Assembly: GCA_026225945.1 (NCBI GenBank)
Contig: JAMJFZ010001133.1
Span: 7,832,501 to 7,896,500, forward strand
Source: Cricetomys ansorgei
Lineage: Eukaryota; Chordata; Mammalia; Rodentia; Nesomyidae
Direction: 5' to 3'
DNA: 64,000 nt
The translations under genes were made by a program, and so were the position numbers. Every line of letters starts with the position of its first letter. Position 1 is the first letter of the stretch. The notes beneath the pieces were generated by a model that saw nothing but the letters and a program-made list of their open reading frames with translations, was not told the DNA's origin and did no database searches. This document shows, in pieces, positions 47,930-58,411 of the stretch.

Positions 47930-48220
47930 TCTAGATACATCGCACATAAACTGCCAAAATTAAATCAAGAAGATATAAATACCTTAAATGTATCGAAAAC
48001 AATAAGAATGACACAGTAACTAGTTCCATCCCAAAAGAAACACCAGAGATAGAAAGATTCTCTGTTGAAGTCTACCAATGCTTTAAACAAGATCAGACAT
48101 AAGTGCTTTTCAAGCTGATGTATAAGACAGAAAAGAGTAGATCACTACCAAACTTATCCTATGAAGCCAGCATTATTTTGATATCAACATGGAACAATGA
48201 CAAAATATGAGAGCTAAAGT
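47930..48220 (+). pseudogene. LINE-1 ORF2 reverse-transcriptase fragment
   Basis: Conceptual reading gives pieces typical of the L1 reverse-transcriptase region, such as 'HYQTYPMKPALF' (family pattern: FYEASI), with frameshifts and stops throughout. ORF2 encodes the L1 endonuclease/reverse transcriptase. This is a dead remnant ending at a poly(T) run (about 48220-48235). Confidence 0.68.
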
Positions 48221-48249
48221 TTTTTTTTTTTTTTTAAGCTTAAATTACT

Positions 48250-48545
48250 GTGCTTAAGAGATCGCTAAAACAAATTGCCTCTAACCTGGAAACCCCACTT
48301 GCCCAATGATAGATAACTTTCTGGAATGTATGGAGCCACCATTAGATAAAGGTAGGAATTACTATGCAGTCTTGTAGGTTTGGTCTTTATAAGTCTCTGA
48401 TTAATGTAATTCGATGTCATTCCCTGGGAATCCTGGTTATGGACTTGGCCAGTGTTCAACTTTCTGACCAATATTTAATAAAGCTTGTTTCAAATTTGTC
48501 TCAAAATCGTAGAGGTGGTCTTACTCTTGACTGGAGGGATTAACA
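48250..48545 (+). mobile_element. Possible LTR between two L1 pieces
   Basis: Starts 'tgtgcttaagagatcgct' and ends near 'gggattaaca'. It carries AATAAA at about 48478-48483 followed by 'gcttgtttcaaatttgtctc', the R/U5 style of rodent LTRs. The family was not identified and the assignment is tentative. Confidence 0.42.
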
Positions 48546-48619
48546 AAAACTGAAAGTACAAAATTATAGACAGACTTTAATTGATGAACCCAGACAAAAC
48601 AATGGAGTTCATTTCCTAG

Positions 48620-49150
48620 TTTCAAATGATGAAAAGATACTTACAGTGTTGTCCATACACACATTGGATTTTTAGGCAACCATAAAGAAAAATAAAATTA
48701 TGACATTTCCAGGACAATGAATGAACTGGAAATCATTATGTTGAGCAAAATAATCTAATTTCATGTAGAACTATATATCATTTTACATTTATATGTGTAA
48801 CCTCTATTTAAAGTTATATATGCATATGTATGTGTGTATAGATGCAAATATGCATATGCATGTAGCTTTAGGTAGAATGTATATTTATATGTGGGTAAAT
48901 GTATGTGTGTATAAATATGTCGTGAAACTAAAAGAAGGATTATGAGACTAAAGGGATACACCTTAAAGGAGTGCAAAGAGATAGGGCAACGGAAACCACG
49001 TGTTAGGAAAGGAGAGGTGATTATCTGAGGAAGGGAAAAAAAGTAACAGAGGTAGGCACAGAGAATGTGCAAGGGCAGTGTGGAAGGTGAATGAATGAGA
49101 AAAAGTCTAAATACACCTACATATAGAAATGTCACAACCAGTATATTGCT
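48620..49150 (+). mobile_element. LINE-1 ORF2 end and 3'UTR
   Basis: 'aattatgacatttccaggac', 'aatgaatgaactggaaatca', 'ttatgttgagcaaaataatc' corresponds to the conserved end of L1 ORF2. An AT/TG-rich and then G/A-rich 3'UTR follows ('ccttaaaggagtgcaaagag', 'gaaagtctaaatacacc'-like). Same strand as 47930-48220, but the intervening ORF2 sequence is missing. Confidence 0.65.
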
Positions 49151-49188
49151 TGGTATAATAACCTACATAAGTAACAAAAATGAGGTAG

Positions 49189-49333
49189 TGGGGCTGGAAA
49201 GATGGCTCAAAAGTTAAGGGTACTTGCTATTCTTGCACAGGAACCTGGTTCAATTCCTAGCACTTCATGGTAGTTACCAATTGTAAGTCCAGTTCCAGAG
49301 GACCGAGCTCCATGGGCACTGCATGCATGTACT
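49189..49333 (+). mobile_element. B2 SINE, 3'-truncated
   Basis: 'ggggctggaaagatggctca', 'gggtacttgctattcttgca', 'ggttcaattcctagcacttc', 'gtaagtccagttccagagga', 'ccatgggcactgcatgcatg'. It stops without an A tail where inverted L1 sequence begins, so the L1 probably inserted into or next to it. Confidence 0.85.
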
Positions 49334-49334
49334 G

Positions 49335-49780
49335 GATGGAGGTCCTTGCTAGGGTCTCCCTTGTAGACTCCAGTGAGTTTCCCAATTACCCCCTAAGTGT
49401 CCTACAATTCAGATGTCTCTCCAGATATTCTTTCCCTCCATCCCTTTCTGCATACCTGGTCCCTTCTATCCCCATTCTGTCTGATCCTCCCCCAGCCCAC
49501 CTGTAACATCTGCTCTATTTCATCTTTACCAAGGAAATTCCTTTGTTCCCATTAGGTCCCTCCTTGTTCAATAGTGTTTCTGGGTCCATGGATTGTAGTA
49601 CCTTTATCCTTTGTTTAACAATGAATACCCATATATCAGTGAGTACATATCATGTTTGTCTTTCTGAGACTGAGTTACCTCACTCAGATAATTTTGATGA
49701 TCTTTTCTAATTTCATCCATTTGCCTGTAAAATTTATGAAGTCATTTTTTTTTAATAGCTGATAATCTACCTTCAATGTA
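49335..49780 (-). mobile_element. LINE-1 3' ORF2/3'UTR, inverted part of a 5'-inverted insertion
   Basis: Antisense L1: 'gtttctgggtccatggattg', 'gtgagtacatatcatgtttg', 'tctttctgagactgagttac', 'ctcactcagataattttgat', 'tttcatccatttgcctgtaa', 'aatttatgaagtca'. These are the reverse complement of the ORF2 end and proximal 3'UTR. Confidence 0.78.
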
Positions 49781-49784
49781 GGGA

Positions 49785-50007
49785 TCAGTGCCCTGGCCTT
49801 GTTCTACCTTGTATGTATTGTTTAAGTGCTAATTCTGGGAGGAGTGCTCTTTTCTGACGAGAATCATTGGTGGGGTGGGGTAGGGGCTGATCAGGGTGAG
49901 GTAGATCTGGGGCAGAGAGGGAAACGAGAGAGCTAGGAGGAAGGGAAGAGGAAGGTTGGAATGTATTATACGAGATAAGAAAAGTAAATAAAAACAAAAA
50001 AAATAAC
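49785..50007 (+). mobile_element. LINE-1 3'UTR with A tail, uninverted part
   Basis: 'gagaatcattggtggggtgg', 'gtagatctggggcagagagg', 'gagctaggaggaagggaaga', 'ggaatgtattatacgagata' and an A-rich tail ending near 50007. A purine-rich 3'UTR with this ending is typical of rodent L1. Confidence 0.78.
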
Positions 50008-50011
50008 TTGG

Positions 50012-51445
50012 GTTTAATATGTTAGCTATTTCAATCCACTATCACTTAGGAGAGGAGTTTGAGAACGGATAAAAAGGACTTTCAATTCATGCCAAATAGT
50101 GTTAAAGCCTGTGAGTAAAATATGTCCCAAAAGTAGCATTAGTGAGAAATTTGAGGAGACAAATATTCCAAGCCTAAAGCTACTATTTAATGGTTTTAGG
50201 ATTCTTTAACAGAAAGTTCAGGTTTCAAATCTTACTTAAAGACAAGTACACATACAAGGAACAAATTTGTAGGCATCAAAAAGGGATAAAAACAGGTGGA
50301 GGTAGGAAAACTATGAAATAGTAAAATAGGCATTTGGTAGCTGAGTTTGCTAGAGAGCATCAGTTCTTCATGTGAGGCCACGGGGTAACAAAGAATCCAA
50401 AGGACGTCATCCATGTCTGCCTTCATTCTGTGCCCTTTCTCTGCTTGGATTTGGCTGAAGGCAGAGCCATTAAAAGACTGTTTTTCTAACCTACCATTGA
50501 CCTTGGCTTCTGGAAAGAACAACATCTCAGAGTTCAAAGGACGGATGCCTGCCAAGGGAGAACTGTCCACTGGACAAGACAATACCCTAGAGGGAAGGAA
50601 GCTCTTTTCTCCTGTGAGCCACCATCTCACCAGGCAGCGAGGACATCTTCAGACTACCCTGCAGGATCAGAGCTGAGACAATAGTCAAGGCACTTATACC
50701 TACACCAGGACTAATTAACTAGGTGTGAATCTTGTCTCTTGCCTCCATTCTCACACCATTTAAATATTTATCTCATGTCAGTGCCCTGAAGATAGACATG
50801 GGGAGGCTATACACTTTTATATTCACAATTACCAATGTGACTACATTGAATAAATTCCCTTCCTCCATTCCTTCTCATCATATTTATCTTTAAGTGGTAT
50901 ACTGAAGGTGAGCAACTGAGCCTACCTTATTTGGGCTGCGAGAGTCCCCTCTTTGACCCCAGAACTCCAGTTCCAATGACAGATAAAAGATCAATATCAG
51001 TAGCTTAGTGCAGAATGTACCTAGATTTAGGATATGGTTCAAAGAGAATCAAGTTTGTTGTCTCCTGAAGAAAAATAATTAAGTGCTATTTATGTGCTAG
51101 TCCTATATTAATGAACTAGGGCAAAGTAAATATATTGCTTCTGAACAAATCCATACACCATTTGGAAGTTATTACTGTAGGAGAGAACACCTCAATGCAA
51201 TGTATCTGAAGACTACAGTTCTAGTGTGAATTAATTTTCTTTTATCCCAGGGACTGTGCCTTTAACTAGATATAACCCTGCCATTTTAATAGGAACATAT
51301 AGAGACAAGGGTGTTTAGAGATAAGGGAACTCAGTCCTGTGAGAGACAGGAAAAGCCAGGCAGACTAGAGTGGGGAACAAACACTCCTGCTTCAAGTGAG
51401 AGGCTTTGCTTGCATTCCCTCCCTCAGGCTCCAGTACACAGCATT
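50012..51445. other. Unique DNA, no gene supported
   Basis: Overlapping frames on opposite strands at 50232-50676 (132 and 87 codons) have no motif and cannot both be real. No repeat recognised. Confidence 0.4.
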
Positions 51446-51449
51446 TTCT

Positions 51450-51775
51450 ATATTAAAATAAAGCAAAGGTAAAGATAAGGCAGAGGAAGGATAATACAAA
51501 ATTAAAAAGGAAAATGAAAAATAGATAACATAAAGGGAAATAATTAAAGCAAAGCCTGAGGTGATAAGAAAAAAGTAGGTAAATAAATAATATGAGAACA
51601 AAGTAAACACAAGATAAAAGTCTTGTACCAGAGTAAGGAAAGATAAATCAGCTAAAAACAATTAACTGTGAGATTATAAAAACAAAAATACTAAAAGATT
51701 AAAAGAAAAAGATAAATATGCAGAAAATATTTTACATGAATTCAAATAATAAAAAAGAATAAACTAGGGCATAAA
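51450..51775. repeat. A/purine-rich low-complexity region
   Basis: Plus strand is dominated by A with scattered G and few C ('aaataaag', 'aaaagaaaaagataa' words) for about 325 bp. It looks like a decayed A-rich repeat. The hydrophobic 89-codon minus-strand frame over 51392-51661 follows from this bias. Confidence 0.6.
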
Positions 51776-51779
51776 ATGT

Positions 51780-52830
51780 TAACTGGAATAAAAGAAATGA
51801 AATACTCATGTTCTAGTTTAACACATGCCTGCCTGTGTGTACTTAGAGCTGAAATTGTAGAATGTATTAGGCAGTCTCCTCATAAACGTTTTCTCTTGAG
51901 AGCAAGTGCCCTGCAGCATAGTATTTTGCAAGAACTCTTTAGGGAAGTCTCAGGTGATATCATGGCCATTTCCTCCCTCTTTGACCTCTCTCTGCAGCCT
52001 GTGCTCAGATTTGCATATCAGCTCTCAGATTGCTTCCCTAGAATATCCTGCTGGGTACTCACAGAAACACAAATCTATGTATCCTTGGGGTATTCTCTTC
52101 CAGCCAAGAGAGAGCCTCTTGCCAAGGGGAGTTAGCATAATACCATTTCAGAGTTTATCTTGGAAATGAAATACTGTTCCTCTTGGCTTCGAAATGTTGA
52201 CTGGATTGTGTGAGATTTATTAATAATTACTGTTGTGACATCAATCATTTGCAGAGAACATTGCCTGTTAAACTAAATGCTTACCTATGCACTTTGTAAG
52301 GAAGAGACGAAAATGCAGACATGGTAGGATAATGTGGTGGTGTGCCAACTGAAGTCTTCTGCCATACTGCTTGCTTCTCACCTCTAACTTTTAGCAGGAA
52401 GCCAGTGGAAGTTGTCTGAGAGGAATCTGAGAACATTTGTAAACATATTTCCTTTCCAAGCTAAAATGCTATCTATCTACATTTAGTATGATATATTCTA
52501 GGAATAAACAAAATAGTGATCAAACTGTACTGTGACCACTGCTCTCCATTTCCTAGTTATGTTCAGACTTCATTGATTGAAGAAGAGAAAGTCTCAGAAC
52601 ATGAATATTATAAGGGGAAACACTCCTGCAACTCTCCCTAAAAGGCTGCTTTACCTTTCAAAGCTGACCAACAACAAGAGGGGGACTCATGCTTCAGAAC
52701 TGGGTAATATAAGTGGGAGGGGCAGTTATTTTACTAGAGAGAACTTTTACTCTTATTTATATGCCAGTAATAGAACTGTGGACCCAAGAAGATTGGAAAC
52801 AATTCCCATATTAGACAAAGCTCTGTTAGA
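51780..52830. other. Unique DNA, no gene supported
   Basis: Two overlapping plus-strand frames at 51776-52169 and one at 52577-52912 (running into the GT array) show no recognised domain. No repeat identified. Confidence 0.4.
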
Positions 52831-52832
52831 AA

Positions 52833-52840
52833 GTGTGTGT

Positions 52841-52886
<46 letters not shown>

Positions 52887-52888
52887 GT
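52833..52888. repeat. (GT)n microsatellite
   Basis: About 28 units with a 'gtat' interruption near 52843 and one 'gc' near 52881. The longest dinucleotide array in the window. Confidence 0.96.
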
Positions 52889-53146
52889 TGTGAGAGAGAA
52901 AGAACTTATTAAAATGTCATAAAAGTGGCAAGGACTGGGTCATCCAAAAGAGGTTTTCACCATGCTGGAGAGGCTGAGAACCAGTAGTAAGAAAGCCTGA
53001 GCAGCCCCAATCTGGCACTGCTGCCTGGAAGATATCTAGAGTTGCTGGTCTTCAGTTCATGATGGGAACTTGATGATTTAGGAGTCTGCAGCCATTTAGG
53101 ATGAAGCAGAACAAGAAAGGGAAGGATGCATAAATCAGTACAATGG

Positions 53147-53148
<2 letters not shown>

Positions 53149-53179
<31 letters not shown>
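53149..53179. repeat. (AC)n microsatellite
   Basis: About 15 AC units, 260 bp from the GT array and opposite in strand sense, so the pair could form a long-range inverted repeat. Confidence 0.95.
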
Positions 53180-53181
<2 letters not shown>

Positions 53182-53327
53182 GATAAATCTTTTTCAAAAT
53201 CACAATAGCATTGGAGGTTAAGGTATATATTTCAAATACATTGTGCACATTAAGTGTCAGATGTTATGGAGTAAATGCAAGTTGCACAAGGAACTATTTC
53301 TAATATTTAAAATACATTGCATCATTA

Positions 53328-53555
53328 GAGGCTTGAGAGATGATTCATTGGTAAAAGCACTTGTCTTTCTTGCAGAGGACCTAAGTTTGGTTCCCAGCAC
53401 CCACATGATGGCTTACAATTATCTGTAATTCCAGTTTCAGGAGATCGAAGACCCTCTTCTGAACTCTGTGGGCACATGTACACACATGGTATACACATAT
53501 ATATCCAGGCAAAACCCTCAAAACCATGAAATTTTAAAAATAAGTGTATCTTTGA
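53328..53555 (+). mobile_element. B2 SINE
   Basis: 'gaggcttgagagatgattca', 'aagcacttgtctttcttgca', 'tttggttcccagcacccaca', 'gatggcttacaattatctgt', 'agaccctcttctgaactctg' and an A-rich tail. Full length. Confidence 0.88.
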
Positions 53556-53559
53556 ATAT

Positions 53560-54685
53560 ATGTAAATATTACATTTTACTCATCAAAGAAAACATTGCTT
53601 TATTTGGAAACAATAGTAATTATCAAATATTTCATTTTTCAAGAACCAGATTCAAGGAGGTGAGTGTTAGTAATTCAGTTTATTGACTGATAGAAGGGAA
53701 AAAAATAAAGCTCGTAATTTGCTTTTTTTTTTTTTTGTCCACATTATGTAGCAATGTTATTAGCAGAAAAACAGTTTAAAGCCTGACACAGACCAAACAA
53801 TTTTCCAAGCAGAATACTCAATCTTCTTTTTAAGAAATTACCTCAAGAGGAATAGTTTAGGATCACTATCTTTTGCTATTTTATAACTTGGTAATCCCAA
53901 AGATATAGTTTATAAAAGAGTATTTTAATAAATCATCCATTATAAGTGCTCTAAATTGGGTTACAGTAGAATAAGAAAGCAGAAATACCTATTGTTATTT
54001 GATTCAGTGTGGGAGCCATATGTCCAGTGGTCATGCCAACAAAATATAAAACACAGAATCTCTTCAGTCACTGGAAGCTTCCTATGGAGAGGCCCAAGAT
54101 GCTCCTACTTTCCTGCTTGGTGTTTAAAGATATTTGTTTTACTTCCAGACACCAGCTAAACACAAACCACTGCACCATCTGCATTAAACAAAACCATCTG
54201 GACCACTCTTGTAGGATACAGATGTGCTCTGGACACAGTAGGATCATGGAATAACACACAATTCTCTAGGCAAATTGGGGGACTCAATCCATATCGCTTT
54301 TTTTCCATGTTGACATACAATGCAAGTGCCACTGGATTAGCCAATCACAATCTGTTTTGTTCATTTTCATATTTTTTAATATATTTTCTGTTTTTTAAAC
54401 TGCTTTATATTTAAAATCATAAACCCTACTCCACAATTAAAACCCCATACTGTATTCTTTTACACTTTAGCTTTTTCCTTTGGTTTTAGTTGTCTTAAGC
54501 TGGGAATTATCCAAAAGGATCTCCCTTGATCCCCAATTAGGTTGGATAGAAAATATTGTTCCATTCAGCATTCAAACACTCTAGAATGGCTAGATATTAA
54601 TTACTGATTCCCCTAAATGTTCTTGTTTACTTAAAGGCCTCTTCATTGTTGTATACATTATATTTATTTTTATTTTTTACTTATC
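53560..54685. other. AT-rich DNA, no gene supported
   Basis: Contains a T run at 53723-53736. Overlapping frames on both strands at 53956-54344 are featureless. Confidence 0.4.
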
Positions 54686-54689
54686 ATGA

Positions 54690-55320
54690 TATATATTTTA
54701 AACTATAAACTAAAATTTTCTCTCTGTCCTTTCTTACCTCCCAACCCTCGCATATACCTCTCCATATCTCCTTTAAATTCATGGCCTCTTTTTTTAAATC
54801 GGTATTTGTATATACATATATATTCCTAATATATTCTGTGTAGTCCATGTAATGTTACTTGTGTGTATGTTCTCAGGGCTGACTATTTCACACTGGACAA
54901 CCAATTGGTGTGCTCTTCCCTGGAAAAGGCTGATTCTCCCACTGCCAGGTTTACTCATTTGCCTGTAATTCTTTGTGTGGGATTTGGGCGTCATGGTTCA
55001 CCCCACCCACTCTGCCAAGTCCATTGGTTTTGTTCTTGTTCTGTTCATGTTTATGCAGTCATATTGGTGGACTTTATGGGTGTCTTTCTGATATTACTAG
55101 TAGACAATTTCAGAGCAAACTCCCTGATCCTCTGGCTCTTGAAATCTTTCCACCTCTCTTCTGCAATGTTCCTTGAGCCTTAGGTCTGGTATTTTTTTGT
55201 AGACATTGGGACTTAACTCTGCATTTTTATTTATTGTGGTTTCTTGCAATGATCCCATTCTATCGCAAAGAGAATTTTCTTTGATGAGGGGTAAAAACTA
55301 CATTTATTTTTAATACATTT
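54690..55320 (-). mobile_element. Lx-type LINE-1 3'UTR, longest copy
   Basis: Antisense landmarks: 'ttaaattcatggcctctttt', 'tccatgtaatgttacttgtg', 'cagggctgactatttcacac', 'accaattggtgtgctcttcc', 'gcagtcatattggtggactt', 'cctgatcctctggctcttga', 'gcaatgttccttgagcctta', 'tttctttgatgaggggtaaa'. Frames over this segment (54863-55183) are incidental. Confidence 0.85.
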
Positions 55321-55324
55321 ATTT

Positions 55325-56130
55325 TTAAATGACTATCAATTTATACAATATTTGCCAGATTTTTAAGTTTTTTATTTATTCACCAATGTCTCTCTGCAAA
55401 GACCACTTCCTAATTCACTTTTTAAATAAATGAACTGTGACCCTATCTTTTAGGACTCAACCAGTATACACTCAAGATGATTTTCCAACCAAATGAACTT
55501 AAGCTTTCCCCCTGTTTTTCATTATACTTTAAAACATGTCATTGAATTTACAAATAGAACAATCCTTCTCACATGTATTTGTGCATATTCAAATGAAGAA
55601 ATAAGCAAACGAAGTGTAAAAAGCTAAGATATAAAAGTATAACATTTACTTGCAAAATGATAATTCAAATAACTTCAGAAAAATTGATCATTTAATACAA
55701 ATTAAATAAGAATTGAATCAACTAATGTCCAAACAATGCACGCATAAATAAGTTGAGTCTACAACTGTGGTTTGTATTCAGTGGTTTGTATTCAGAGTAA
55801 CAAGCATGAGATTTCTGTAATAGCACATTAGTGAAACACTCTTGGATAATAGAGTTTGTTCTTCTAATCAGATAAGGGAAGAGTAATTATAAAAATATTT
55901 CTAACCTAATAATAATTGCATGCATTTCTCATAATTTTAATAGACAAATAAGCAATTCAATTATTTACCAAAACAATGTGTTTGTAGTCTAGGTAATTAT
56001 CATTTCTATGGCATGTTTTAAAATTGTAATCTTCACTTAAGTAAAACCAACTGTTTTATATTTTTTGATTTATTATTATATAATTAATATACCATTCATC
56101 AAACTCTTTTATAGTGTTCTAGATTTCTAA
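55325..56130. other. AT-rich DNA, nothing recognised
   Basis: No frame or repeat worth naming. A direct duplication of 'ggtttgtattca' occurs at about 55768-55795. Confidence 0.42.
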
Positions 56131-56134
56131 TGAA

Positions 56135-56215
56135 CATATACATATAGATAGATATTTATATCCTCTCTGTCTATGATATATATATATATGTATATATATA
56201 TGTATATATATATAT
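56135..56215. repeat. (TA)n/(TATG)n-rich tract
   Basis: Alternating 'tatatatatg' words over about 80 bp with a 'gatagata' start. Confidence 0.9.
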
Positions 56216-56249
56216 GATTATCTTATTTTTATGTTGTTTGTTTATTATT

Positions 56250-56390
56250 TGAGGTAGAGTCTCGGTATGAAGTCTTAGGTGGCACAAACTTGCTATATAG
56301 ATAAGACTGTCTTTAAATTCACAGATATCATCCTTCCTCTGCTACCTGGGTACTGGGATTGAAGGCATGTGTTACCATATTCAGCAAAAT
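56250..56390 (-). mobile_element. B1/PB1-type SINE
   Basis: Antisense B1: 'gaggtagagtctcggtatga', 'gtctttaaattcacagatat', 'gtactgggattgaaggcatg', 'gtgttaccatattcagc'. Diverged. Confidence 0.72.
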
Positions 56391-56754
56391 ATTTCAAAAT
56401 CAATTGGAATAATATAAATTTATATTTAATTATTTAATAACTTGTTATTAAATTAGATTAAATATATTTAATTAACTTGTTAAAGAAACAAACTCATCTA
56501 TTCTACAATTAAGGTGTGGATATGTTTAAAACAGTGTATAATACTCTAAAGGAGTTAAAAAAACAGATATTTATATAATTGTTTTAAGAAAAATTACTTA
56601 GTAGTTAATTTTTGCTGAACATATTAATTCTTCATGTTCAGTGTAATCACTTACTGTTTTCAACATGGTAAACTCTCAGGAATATTGTACATTTAAATCA
56701 AGGGAGTACATGAAGACTCCACTGGCCTATGTGACATTAAAGGAAATAAGAAAA

Positions 56755-56950
56755 AAATGCAACCTTTTTCCAAACTTTTCTTTGTTCCCTCCTTCCTTTT
56801 CTCCTTCTCTCTTCTCAATCTTTCATTCTTTTTTTATTCCTTCCTTCCTTCTTTCTTCCCACTTTTTGTCATGAGATATAGTCTCATATGGAGCTCTTTG
56901 TTCTCAAACTTATGATCCTCTCGTTTCAGCTTCCTGGCATCACAAACTTG
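56755..56950 (-). mobile_element. B1 fragment with pyrimidine-rich lead
   Basis: A CT-rich tract (56760-56868, 'ccttccttctttcttccc' words) precedes an antisense B1 piece: 'gagatatagtctcatatgga', 'ctcaaacttatgatcctctc', 'agcttcctggcatcacaaac'. The tract could be the expanded A-tail region of the SINE. Confidence 0.55.
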
Positions 56951-56954
56951 TTTG

Positions 56955-57480
56955 TTTGATGTCTGACTTTATCCCACTTTCAATCTATTTAAGGATTTAG
57001 CTACAAATGTGGAATGTGGAAAACTGAGGATAAACTGGCAAGAAGTAAATGGTAAAGGGTTTATGAATATTGAATTTGTGATTATTCTCAAATTGTTAAC
57101 CAAATTGTACATGACTTTTACAGCAGATAAACAAGAACAAACAGTTTAGCATGTTAGTAAGATTTGCTTTATTTGGTTGGAGCAACTGAGCAGCACAGCA
57201 CTAGAGGCAGAGGTCAAAAGAGGATAACACTGAGGAAGTAAGATTCAAATGTCTAAAATCTACTAAAAATTATACCAGAGAGGAGAAGTAGCATCTCGAG
57301 TTGAGATTCTGTGCCCCTTGGAACAGATATCCTCCTCGCACAGGTATCTACGTTGTTAAAGGAAAGAATTTTAAAAGTAAAAAACAATCAAAACATAAGT
57401 AAAAGAAAAGATACATAATGGCACAGGTTAAAAGGAACTAGAACTAACAGATCTCATTCTGTAAACATTTTATAGTGTTT
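56955..57480. other. Unique DNA, no gene seen
   Basis: No recognised repeat. No frame of interest. Confidence 0.4.
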
Positions 57481-57484
57481 ATTT

Positions 57485-57652
57485 ATTGTTATTATGTGTG
57501 CATATGACAGGGGGGTGGAGCTAACAGCATGTGTTCAGAAGTCTGAAGACATGGTAATGCAGTTTATTTTCTCCTACCTTTAAGTGAATTCTATGGCTAA
57601 CATAATTGCTTTACCTCAGCTTTTACCAACTAATTCAATTCCCAGGCCTCTT
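57485..57652 (-). mobile_element. B3/B2-family SINE
   Basis: Antisense: 'gtgcatatgacaggggggtg', 'ttattttctcctacctttaa', 'gaattctatggctaacataa', 'gctttacctcagcttttacc'. Strongly diverged. Confidence 0.5.
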
Positions 57653-57745
57653 TCTTTCACAACATTGTATTTCCATGGTTAACTTCAGCATAATGCTTTA
57701 AATAAAATTATTACCTCTCTGAGATGATTATTTTAAATTATTTAA

Positions 57746-57775
57746 ATTTATTTATTTATTTATTTTTTTTAGTGT
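57746..57775. repeat. (TTTA)n short tetranucleotide repeat
   Basis: Five or so TTTA units followed by a T run. Confidence 0.85.
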
Positions 57776-58082
57776 GCAAGATATACTACAGGCACCTCTG
57801 AAACACACAATAATCTCAAAGCTTTAGGCATTGGGCTTATACATTTTAAATGTATATTTAGCCTATTAACTGTACAAATAATAGAAACTTCAAATATATT
57901 TTCAGTTTCTATACTTATAAAACAAGGTACAATATGCTTCCAAATTAAACTTGCAAAAAATTTATAAGAAAGGAATAAAATACTCCTTCACTTGTAGACC
58001 TTGGTTTTATAAAATCATTAGGAAAGAGAAATGTATTGTGTGGGGGTAGATTTTCACTAGAGGAGCTTATTCAGAGACAGTC

Positions 58083-58408
58083 TTAGTCACTGTTCAATTG
58101 TGATAAGACACCACCACGAGCAAAGGAAGCATTTGATTTAAAGCTTGGTTTCAGAGAGTTGGTCCATAACCACCATGGAGAGGAGGATGGTGGTAGGTAG
58201 GCAGACAGACATAGTCAGGAGCAGTAGCTGACAACTTATATCTGTATCTGTAGCAGGAATCAGAAAATGAAGCAGACATGGCCCCAACTGATACATCTCC
58301 TTCAATAAGGCAATGCCTCCTAACCCCTCCCAAAGAGTTCCACCAATTAGGGACAATCATTCAAATATATGAACCTATGGGAGGCATTCTCATTCAATCC
58401 ACCACAGA
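58083..58408 (-). mobile_element. ORR1-type MaLR LTR
   Basis: Antisense ORR1 from 'cttagtcactgttcaattgt' to 'ggaggcattctcattcaatc' and 'caccaca'. Inner landmarks: 'ctgatacatctccttcaata', 'ggcaatgcctcctaacccct', 'gagttccaccaattagggac'. It is the reverse-complement counterpart of 6850-7236. Two overlapping minus-strand frames here are incidental. Confidence 0.85.
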
Positions 58409-58411
58409 ATC

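Noticed and set aside
51776..52169. Two overlapping plus-strand frames (119 and 87 codons)
   Set aside because: Two different frames over the same DNA, neither with a motif, splice support or codon periodicity that I can see.
52577..52912. 111-codon plus-strand frame ending in Cys-Val repeat
   Set aside because: The 3' third is the (GT)n array and the remainder has no recognisable motif.
54863..55183. 106- and 67-codon frames
   Set aside because: They lie wholly inside a minus-strand L1 3'UTR.
58138..58360. Two overlapping minus-strand frames
   Set aside because: They are contained in an ORR1 LTR, which does not encode protein.
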